DNA of 64,000 nucleotides, from NCBI GenBank assembly GCA_032622095.1, contig CP136067.1, forward strand, positions 196,626,052 through 196,690,051, read 5' to 3'. The notes under the pieces are model-generated. The model saw only the letters and a program-made list of their open reading frames with translations, was not told where the DNA came from and ran no database searches. Both the position numbers and the translations under genes were made by a program. The stretch is from Siphonodentalium dalli (Eukaryota > Mollusca > Scaphopoda > Gadilida > Siphonodentaliidae). Of the stretch, positions 42,159-54,100 are shown in pieces. Numbering within the stretch: the stretch's first letter is position 1; each line of letters starts with the position of its first letter.

Positions 42159-45100
42159 GTAAGTACATGTACTTCAATTAGCGAGTAATCAGATAGAGAG
42201 GGATAAGGTTAATCAGTCCTCGAAATTGGCCTCAGCAATAAGCAATATTGCCATGGGAAATGCCATGGCAACATTTGGAATCTAACATATGCCACATTAT
42301 TAAATTTGCCAGGGGATATTTATCCTAATTTCGAGGGCTGGTTAAGTAAAGTTTCATATTTAGCGACAACCAGTATTCTGAGAATAAAATGCGAATGTGG
42401 TGATTAATCATTTAATAATATTAATATATCTCGATAGGTTTTTGAACTTTCTTTAATATATAGTACAATCTAATTATAATATGTCAATTACAAGAATTTA
42501 TGTGAATGAAGTATATGTCCAGGGACTAAGAGTAAAGTTCCTATCAGAATTTTCACAAGGGGGACTCACTGGGTCAATGGAATTGTGCATTATGCCAATA
42601 ATTAATAAAATTCATCAATTATTTTCTGCCAAAAAAGAAAATGCAGCGATTGTTGTTATAAAACATAAAATTAATTAACCATGGCATAATGGAACTATTC
42701 TTTGTTGAATATAACTTTAATAATTTATAGAAGGATTTTTGATTGCCGGTACCCAATTTTGTTATACATCGTCTTAAATTTGACATTTTCTGATATAATT
42801 TTACTGTATGGGATTCATATCTGGTTGATTGTAAAATTGTCACAAAACATTAATGGTTTTCTAAAAGAAATTTATAGAAAGTTAGAAACCCACAACAATT
42901 TTATACTAAGTAAAATTAGTCTGCATCATTTTGGTTTGGTGATATTTTATTGATGTAATAATAATACATGTATTATAATTAGGTATTTTATGGTGTGCAC
43001 TTCTCACCAATAATAAATGTGTCTGTTCATTTGATAATTTAAAATTTTCTATTTATTCTGACAGAACATATGCAATTTTTTTAATTTTAATTTTAATTTT
43101 AATTGATTTCAGTTGAAGAGTTGAGTGTACTTACAATAACAACCAAGGCCTTTCGGAATTTAATTGAAGGATTCAGAGTTCTCAGTCCAGTTGGCCGGAA
43201 GTTTATTCCAAAGTCTTCTCTCCATCAATTCCTCAATGTTGAAAAACAAATAGAATTTGTGAACAGGTTTAAAAATTTAGGTGAGTTGAGATAATCTGTC
43301 ATCACCATTTCTAAGCGATATAAGTAGTTCAAGCCTTACCAGGATGGCGATCGGCATCATCGGATTTCCTAAAATGCAAAGAACACTAAATTACATGCTT
43401 TCTAAAACCAGGAGATGGTAAGTCCCATCAGGCTTTAAATTTCGAAAATCAGAATCAGCTGCTTTTACTAGTATCAAACTAAGAATTGTGATTCTGATTC
43501 TCGTTAGATTTTAAGCCCTGCCCATCAATAGGGCTGCAATGATTCAGACCTTCATGATGCGATGAGAATCGCGATTTTACTATCACAATGCGATGCGTAT
43601 CGCAATGCAAATTTTTGGCAACTGATGGCTGTGAAAACTAGATGAACCACTTAAGCATTTTCCGTATGTATATTCTCATCAGTGTTCATATCAGCATATT
43701 AATTGAAGTAAATTGAAAGACCTAATTAAAATTACCAAAACACATTGCCATGCAGGTATTAGAAATTAGACTATAGCAGCTAATACCGTCCCCAGATCTG
43801 CCCAGATGGAAAGTTTTGAGTGGAAAAGTTTGGATCTCTGACTATATATTAATAACTCTGCATACATGAATTGTTTTGCATCGCATCACACCCTCCCAAT
43901 ACGATGCATTGCATCGTGATCTTTAAAACATGATGCATCGAACATGTGATGAATCATTGCAGCTCTACCCATCAATGTAGCAAAATTTGCCCTCGAATTT
44001 AGGAAGGGGGAGTATTGTCCTGCACTATATTATATTCCAAGCCAAACATATTTTCAAATGGCATTTTGATAACTCATAGTAAGTCACAACGTTGGTGAGT
44101 TCATTGATATAATCTATTCGTGCCATTCTCTTCATAGTCAGTATGTTCACAAATGAACAATTTATTACTTGTGTTTCCTGAAGTCATTCACCAGCACATG
44201 TGATAGGATGATGGTTATTATATTGTTATCTTTCAGGATTGCTCATAAAACGATCAACTTGTCTTTATTCCACAAAAGACAGACTGAAATTCCTATCAGA
44301 CTTCTTGACAAAGGTAGGTGTCAGTCTCGGCCTGCAGATTTCAAAATTGTGGGTAACATGTTTTTTTCATTTGCCTGTTTTGTGCTTTATAGGTAACCCA
44401 TAGGTTACCAGAAGAGTACACAAACTGTTATAATCACTACAATTAACTGGTATTATAAACTATTAAATGGGCAAGTCATTGGACAAATAATTTGGAATAT
44501 CTCATTTTGGCCTTGATTGAGCAATATGTGCAAGGTGAGAATCAATGATCACGAGATCTACAGAAAACCTTGGCCCAACCTTTTTTTCGTTTGCGGGATG
44601 GGAAAAAAGAGAGAGCAAGACTTAATTGATGTATTTTGAGGCTTAAAGCCACTACGTACTGGGCTTCATATTTGTCTATATTATTCTGTTTTGGACCATT
44701 CTGTGTATGTACATGTATCTGTATATTGATTACAGGTGATGTGTTGTAACACAGATTTCTGTCCAGATACATCTAGATGTATTTCTCTCACATGTTACGG
44801 CAAATTCCTGCATACAGTGATCTCGGGCTGGGATGAAACAGAATGCCAGCGGGTGTTTGATTGCCTTTCTCAACACACAAGTATGATAAAGAACCTCAAG
44901 ATTGTTCTTAATGCTAAACCAGGTCTGTGATTGAACACTTAATTTATATGTACATTTACATGCAATAATATTTATTAAATACAGAACAGTTTCATACATT
45001 TTTATAATGAAGTTGGAGGGGTGGGGGTATACTGGAATCAGCTTGTCCGTCCATCCATTGTCCGTCAATCCGTCGGACACAAATTTGTCCAGAGTTTTTC

Positions 45101-48100
45101 TCAGTCGTTTTTTAATCATTTTCCGTGAAGCATGGCACAGACATCAACCACCATGGGAACCTTTGTGCCTGTGACGTCTGTCGGACTTATTTTGGTGGAG
45201 TTATCCCCCTTTTTTTTAATTAGAAAATTTTCTTGCAACATGCATAATTTTATTCCTACATTTTTAGGTCAATTTAAAAAAAATTCGGCACAGATATTTA
45301 GTACCATGGGACCTGTGCACCTACGATTATGATGTCTGTATGACTTTTTTGGTGGAGTTATCCCCCTTTTTTTACTTCTAAATTGTTTTGCAACATGCAT
45401 AATTTTGTCCGAGCTTTTATTCCTACATTTTTAGGTCAATATTTTTGAAACTTGGCACAGATGTTTAGTAAGTACCATGGGAACCTATGCACCTGCGATT
45501 ATGACATCTGTACAACTTTTTTTGGTGGAGTAATCCCCATTTTTTGCAACATGCATAATTTTGTCAGAGCTTTTATTGCTACATTTTGAGTCAATAAGTT
45601 TAGGATCAGGGTTAGGGGTTACAGATGTTCACCCGCAATGGTAATCTGTTATTTTATTATTTTAACTTAATGTTTACTGACATTTGAAACATCTTAGTGT
45701 TTTAAAACACGGACGGTATACTTACTAGTAGTCCCATTGGGACAGTCACACCTCTAGTTGATGTTATATAGTTCTAAATGCTGCTATTAAAGTCTATTTC
45801 TGATAGAGTTATTCATCTTTTATAGAGAATAAGTCTGATTTGTCTCATAATACAGTATGAATGATTAGCTAATACAGGATTGATTTATCTGTAACTGTCA
45901 TCCAACTTCTGAATATTTCTCGATTAATATGTGCTCGGTATTGAAAATGCAATTTTGAATATTTGCTATCTTATTTCATAGGAAAATATCTGTTAGAGTA
46001 CCCATGATTTGATAGGCATCCTCTTGAAGTCTGACTATTGTTTATAATTTGTATTCAGGTATTCATTTTGCATTGAATTTGATACAAGCATGCATTATTG
46101 CTTTTGTTATTTTTCTTTCAAATTTTCAGCATCAATCAGTAATTGTAATTTCCCGATACTGTTTGTGCGCGTGTAACAACCAACAAAATTTGTTTCGAAC
46201 ATGAACATTTCTTGTAAAACCACTTGATCCTTACTCCTTATAACCAAATAAGCATACATGTGCACTTATTAATTTCTGGATAAATTTCCCACCCTGTACA
46301 TTTATTAATTTTGGCTGCAAAAATCTGCTAAACAGTCTATCGATCTTCAATGGGAGTGAACAAACTGGAGCATGACTGTTGAGATTGGAGATACAAATTC
46401 TATCATTATTAAAGTAAATGACTAAAAATGAAAAAATGGAACCTTTACATATATCCAATGGGATAATAGTACAGAAGTTTGTAAAATTAATACCAGTATA
46501 TAAGTCTGGCCATGTCGATCGCAAATGAAAATTCCAAAGCAGTTCCACCCTGTACTGTTATTCTGCATGGTACTGTTATTTAGTTTGGCAAAATTTCTCA
46601 CCCTGTACTGTTATTCCACCCTGTACTGTTATTTGGCACTCAAGAGTATGAACACTGATATTAATTACACTTGAATTTATCAAATCCAATTTAAAAAAGC
46701 ATGAAATCATAGTAGCATCAAAACTTTCATTTGTAAGAATCTGAGTAATTGCCCTCATAATTGGCTATGGCAATCAGCATTGCCGAAGCCATTTGCTGAA
46801 GCAAACTGGCCCCATGGCAATGGTTGCTGTAGCGGATTGCCGAAGCCAAAAAAATCTGAATTAAGAGGGCTGAATTTATTGTGGGGGTTGGAAAAATTAG
46901 TGACTTTACCACCATAGCACTTTAATAGTTGTCATGACTTCATTGATAGGCGTCATGCAGTTTTTACTCTTACAAATTTTAATTGACAGCCCTCATAATT
47001 GGCTACGGCAATCAGCAATGCCGAAGCAATTTGCTGAAGCAAACTGGGCCATGGCAAAGGGTTGCTGTAGCGGATTGCCGAAGCAAAAAAATCTGAATTA
47101 AGAGGGCTGAATTTATTGTGGGGGTTGGAAAAATTAGTGACTTTACCACCATAGCACTTTAATAGTTGTCATGACTTCATTGATAGGCGTCATGCAGTTT
47201 TTACTCTTACAAATTTTAATTGACAGCCCTCATAATTGGCTACGGCAATCAGCAATGCCGAAGCAATTTGCTGAAGCAAACTGGGCCATGGCAAAGGGTT
47301 GCTGTAGCGGATTGCCGAAGCAAAAAAATCTGAATTAACCCTTTACCCAACAAACCGGCCAAAACCGGCCAAATAAAGCTTCAACAGCCTAAAATATCTT
47401 CGGTCTGTCTCAATAGAACCATACACATATGGATATCATTGGAACCGGTTCCTTGACCACATTGTGATGGTTACAGTTATGCCCTGTGCCAATGCATTCT
47501 CTTATATATGCGAGTCGACCATAGGTCGCCTCGCATATATAAGAGAATGCATTGGCCTAAAAAAAATCTTTTTTTAACACTTTTTACCATTTTTTCTTAC
47601 ATTCTTTAACAATTTTATAATTTTTAATGTGTTAAGCCAATGCATTCTCTTATATATGCGAGGCGACCTATGGTCGACTCGCATATATAAGAGAATGCAT
47701 TGGCACAGGGCCCTTCTGTTGGGTAAAGGGTTAAGAGGGCTGAATTTTTTGTGCAGGTGGAAAAATTAGTGACCTCAGTGCCATATAGCACTTTAATCGA
47801 TGGCATGACATAATTGATAGGCATCAGTTTTTTCTCTTATAAATTTGAATTGATGAGAGTTGAGTTATGCTTGTGCTCTCACATTAATATCAGTTCAGGA
47901 ACATAACTAATATCTTCTATTTGATATAATCACCAGGAACCCATGCAGATATGGAGTATGCAGCAAGAGTTTACTACCGACGAGTTTACATAGATCAGTG
48001 TGTCACCATACAAGACAAAGCTTTCTGGCTGTCTCGGATCTTGAAACCCTGGCCAATGGTTCAACAATCAAGGCTACTCTACATTCTGTTTGGTCCTCAT

Positions 48101-51100
48101 GTCGATGGTAATGCTATAAGCAGTCTATATTAACCCTTTCATGATGAGAGCTGCACTCGTGTGGCATTACAGATTCTGTGCCAGTGCATTCTCTTATATA
48201 TGCGAGTCTCCCATATATAAGAGAATGCACTGGCATAGGGTTTTCGCAAAATTTAGGAAGCTCCAGTCATGGAAGTGTTAACTGCAAACCCACAATAAAT
48301 AGTGGGTCTGATTACTTTTCATAGACTTTCTATTTCCGGAACCATGGGATTGCATGCCAATAGTGCCAATCATAACTCACTGTTATCAGCCCCAAGATAA
48401 AAGTGTCCAATCAAAGTGATTAATGTAATGCGATGTGATGTAATTTGGGGGAAACCTGCATGCTTCCAGAAAATTACATTTCTGCGAGACTACTATAGAC
48501 TCAATATGTCAGTATGACTCTTAAGTGTACCTTTACACATAACACAGGATGCAGATTTCTTCATCAATTAACTCTTTATTTAATAAATGGATTCTCCCAT
48601 CAGTTACATCCATATGCATTGGTGGAGAATATGTTCTGATAATAGGCAAGATTTCCGATAGGGGCCCCGGGGGAATGTGGCCGTATTTGTGAAGCACATA
48701 CCCGGTGCCTTGTCGGGAGAAAATTTGGATATTTATTACTGAAAAGTAGCCATTTCCTTGCACTTGAGACAACAAGCAAGAACATTGAAGCTTCATATAG
48801 AAACCAATTTAAAACTGATCGTCTTCTTTGATCTCAAGATAATGAACTAAAAGCATGTAAGCACCACAACATACAATGGACACAACGACTTTTATAACAG
48901 TAGCAATATTAAAAGCCGATATCAAAGGAGCTACCCCAGTTGGCAAAATACACATTGTCACACTCAGAGTCAAATGTACTCTAGCAGTAACAAGTGTTAC
49001 ATCATGAGCAGAGCTCATGTCATGTGCTATACATATGTTCTGCATGCCTGCCTTTCTTTGTACTTTGTTCACAGTACCAATCAAAACAATTTGGTGTAAT
49101 ATCAAAAGCCATTCCTCAGACGGAGATGACCTCAAGATGGATTCGTATAATGGATAATTTTGTATTCATTGGATAGGGAATAAAAACACTGATATTAACT
49201 ATTGATATTTTAATTATTTTATTTTTAATTAAACATTTCTTTGATACAGACCTTGTTTTGAGGTAAAAGGTCTGAACTGTTTGTCGCAGTGACTGCCAAA
49301 ACTCACCTGTGTTCATGGTTGTAGCTCAGAATTCAGCCCCCCTAATGACTTACCGATGTATATTGCGCATTTTGAGGGGAAATAGTGGATCAGAAAGTTG
49401 GGACTTATAGACAGAAATCTATGGTAAATTAAAATACGAGAGGCTGATTACTACTAAACATTCGCCGACAAAGCGTTTACTCAGGATGGTGTAGACAACA
49501 TTACTGTGCACATGGTCCATGCTACTGATCATGTCTTATTCAGGCACCAAGTGTAGGATTCCTTGCAATCTTTTAATCATCAGTGTCGATTATTGCTCGT
49601 TCTGTGTAAAAGGAGGGCTGAGGTAGATCTGTGGCTATTTTGTGACCAATATTAAGTCAAGGTTGGGGAGCCTGCCATAATAGCGGAAACCCTGTAATAT
49701 GTTTATTGGTGAATTTATTATCTGAAGATTTCCTAAGGGAACTAGTTGACAATGAGTACTTAGTAAAGAAAGGGTTATTCATTAAATTCTAATTTTAAAA
49801 TGTTTTCATGTTAGGCTAAATAAAATAATACCTTTGTTTCCAGTAAAGAATCGAGGGCAAAAAATTAGGAGGGAGTTTTATTTTGAGTTAAATTTGCATA
49901 TTTTTGAGGAATTGCGTTTTTGGATATTTGTTAGCTCACTAACTGTGGTTTGGTGTGTTTTGTGAGTGCGATTTTGCAAGTTAATTAGGCTAATGACTCA
50001 TGGAATTAAAAATGGCAACATAAACTAATAGAAACTGGAAGAATAAAGTCAAGTTGGGAGAATGAGATTGGGAATTTTCAGAATGTAAATTTGGAACTTG
50101 GATCTTTGGAATTTTTTTTATATTGCAAAGTTTACGGGGGCCATCCGGCAACCGGGCGGGAGGGTTATCAAAAACAAAGGTGTTATATTTATTGGCCTTA
50201 GCTACAATAATTACAAAATAATTAATTTAGTAGATATGTGTACAAATGAATTCATTAAATGATACTTGATACATTTTACCTGTTTTGAAGAAAAAAATCC
50301 TCGTTTTGTTATACAGACAATACTACAAGTTTCATGTTGGTAGTGTGAATTAAATTGCAAGTAAATCCAGTTTGTTTTAGTTTTAATTTGACTGTGAAAA
50401 TAGTTTATGAACACATTCATGAAAGAATTTGGATATTCAGTCCTTCCCACAAGGAAAATTCAGCGAGAGCACTGACATTTGCTCTCAATATTCTGAAGAT
50501 GTGTGTAAGTGCGTCCATAATATAATTGTTAGTTGGGTTTTTCTTAAACAAAATGACATTGTAGGATAGACATATGTCCAGTTACACTTTCACATGCCCA
50601 TAATTTAACTGAGATGAGAAAGGTTCTAATTATACCTTCAAATAGTTCAATATCGAATCAACGATCACAGTGTCCATAAACATTTTGACAAGAGGGACGA
50701 GTGAATTTTAGCACCTATGTATTCACAAATACAAGTGCATACGGGTACGAGAGGAAACGCTCCCATTTCCTGGGAAGGACTGGATATTACCAATTCTTAT
50801 CTTGTCTTGACTTGTACTGCAATTAAGGTTGTCACCATATAAATTTAGATGGTGTAACAAGTATATTTCTGATTAGAACATTAATGCATTTTGATGATTT
50901 TGATTTTATGATGCATTTTGTTTAACCCTTTACCCAACAGAACGGCCCTGTGCCAATGCATTCTCTTATATATGCGAGTCGACCATAGGTCGCCTCGCAT
51001 ATATAAGAGAATGCATTGGCTTAACACATTAAAAATTATAAAATTGTTAAAGAATGGTAAAAAGTGTTAAAAAAAGATTTTTTTTAGGCCAATGCATTCT

Positions 51101-54100
51101 CTTATATATGCGAGGCGACCTATGGTCGACTCGCATATATAAGAGAATGCATTGGCACAGGGCATAACTGTAACTATCACAATGTGGTCAAGGAGCCGGT
51201 TCCAATGATATCCATATGTGTATGGTTCTATTAAGACAGACCGAAGATATTTTAGGCTGTTGAAGCTTTATTTGGCCGGTTTGTTGGGTAAAGGGTTAAT
51301 GCATTTTGATGATTTTGATTTTATGATGCATTTTGTTTAATTGGAGAAAATTCCATCAAACTGTAGAACATTCAGGTAGAATAAATAATATCACTCACTA
51401 GGAATGTAGGAACATTTGGACAACTTAGAATTTGGCACCAAAACCGCATCAAAACAGCCTTAGATGTAAATACTTCTCTGCATGAACTCAACATATTCTC
51501 AGTGCCAGAATGTCTCATTCACTGGCAGCAATTAAGTTTATACTATATGTGTAGTATATACTCTTACAGGGTGCGTCCTGTGGAACGAGATGTGTGAACA
51601 CACTCTATCTGGTGCAGAGCAGGTGTCCAAAATTTTCTGTGACATGTCAAATGTTCTACAGATCCTGTACAAATACCAGCAGGAGTGGACTGAAGATGAT
51701 GTTGTCAGTCTCATAGATGAACTAACAAGTGAGCCATAGGATACATTATGCAAATAAGGTTTCCGTTTTCTTAATGTGAGATGTTTCAGCCACAATTAGA
51801 ATATAAGTTACTGTGGTGGGTTGATGGCATCATTCTTATGTTCTGCCGAGAGTCCTGGTCATTCATAGTAATTTAAATTTATTCCGAATGATTGACACCA
51901 AATGTCAAAATATCATATAGGTCTCTGCATAACGTTCAACGGAAATGATGTTATGAAAAAGCAGTCTGCATGTGACAGGTGATGGAATTCTTTGGTTGTC
52001 TTGATTTCCCTTATGTTGACGGCCGGCCCGAGACCTAAACATGGCATGTATTGTGAGGGTCTCTGACATATCATTGATGCTGTATCTTACTGGAGGTGGA
52101 ACATGTATTTTTGTTTAGCCTTACCATGCTCTGTAAATTTATGGCAGGAATGTTAATACCGGTACATGTAGTTGAAGAACAAGGTCAACAATTATTTAAC
52201 AAAATATTATTTACTGAGGAATTGAGCACAGGAGGTGTGAAATCCCAAACTAGTAAATATGCTTTGGCGAGGTCGGTAGGCGGGCAGGCAGTCGTCTGTG
52301 TCTGTGTTCGAAAACCAGGTTTGTCCAATCTTTAATATGAGAGTGGTATGAGGCTGATACGGACCCTGGCTCTTACGGACCCTGGCTTTTACGGACCTCC
52401 AGCTCATACTGACCCTGGCTTATATGGACCCCGGCTGTTACGGACCCTGGCTTTTACGGAGCTCCGGCTCATACGGACCTCATTCAAATTAAATTAAAAT
52501 TTATTTTATGTTATATTTGTATTTAATTCTTTATATATCTTCTAAATTTTGTATATCTTTTAAATTTTTTATCTTTCACTTTTTTTTACTTTCGGATTAT
52601 TTCCTGTTAACTTTAAATAATATTTATGTTTGTTACTCACTTGTTGTAAGAGAACACGAGGTATAACTGACTTATATCCGTTGTGTTTTGGCTTGTACAC
52701 ATTTATTGAATGGTGTTCATACCTGAACATTAAAATGATAGGATAGGATAGGATAATGTCATTCACAATACACACATGAAACATTACAAATACAAATACT
52801 AGTAGGTATAGTAGACTAAATATATATGTATATTGTCAGTGGTGACATAGTCATTCCTGTCAACCCAAGTGACACTCAACACTAATTTTTGCCATTTATG
52901 GGACCATCTCATATTATACCAAACAGAATGTATGCAACAAATGAATAAATATGAGCCAAGGTTGAGTGCAAAATACACTCATGTGCTCTACTGTATAGAA
53001 CGATGCGAAGAACATATGAATTTTGACAAAAATGAGATGGTCCCATAAATGGCGGATTTGGTGTTACGTACCCCTATAATCCCTTTACTTTTGTATAAAC
53101 ACGTGTGTGTGATGCTTTCGCTGCTGTATAAACAGACACGCTATGATGAGTGGTCAGTGATTGATGATCAGCATGAATCCACTGATTTCGATTTGTTGTG
53201 AAAACAGGTTTGTAAAAACAAAGATGGTATATAGATTCTTAAGATTTTAAGATCGACAATGGTTTTAAGAAAGGCAACAGAAAGCTATAAGTATCCAGTG
53301 ACGTCTATATGCTTTGATTACAAGCGGAACCAGAAGATATGCATTTTGTCAGTATTTTAATTTATTTAAATAAAGAAAAATATACCTAATTTAAAAACTT
53401 TAGTTTAATTTTAATTGAGGTCCATATGAGCCGGATGTCCATAAAAGCCAGGGTCAGTATAAGCCAGGGTCTGTATGAGTCGGAGGTCCGTAAAAGCCAG
53501 GGTCCGTATCAGCCAGGGTCCGTAAGAGCCAGGGTCCGTATCAGCCGGCATTCATGAAAACTTTGACCCATTTCGGTAATTGAGTCTAGATCATCTCTAG
53601 ATGGGAGCTATCAAATTTGAATGATTTTTTATGAAAAACATTGTTGCTGGCAGCCATCTTGGATTTTACTCTTTGCATCACTAAATCCTTTCTAAAGCAC
53701 ACCCTACAGATCATATCCCTCATCCGATGATCATCACCAAAATTCAAATGGATCCTTGGGGTGACCTTTAGATGGGTGCATGCTTAACATTTTTTCCTGT
53801 GCCAATGAATTGAATTTTGAATATCAACAGCCGTGACAAATTTCATAATGATCCAACCAAAGGTACAACTTGTAGCCCATGCCAAAGGATTTAGTCATGC
53901 GAAGAGTAAAATCCAAGATGGCCACCTTGAAATCCAAGATGGCCACTGGCAGCCATGTTAATTTGCCGAATGACCCCAAAATGACTCATTCCAATCTAAA
54001 TGTCAATTTCAACAGCCATGGCAAATTTCATAATGATCCAATTATAAGTGTCTGATCATAGCTATCCAATCAGGGGCGCCAGAAGCACCAAAGGGCAAGT

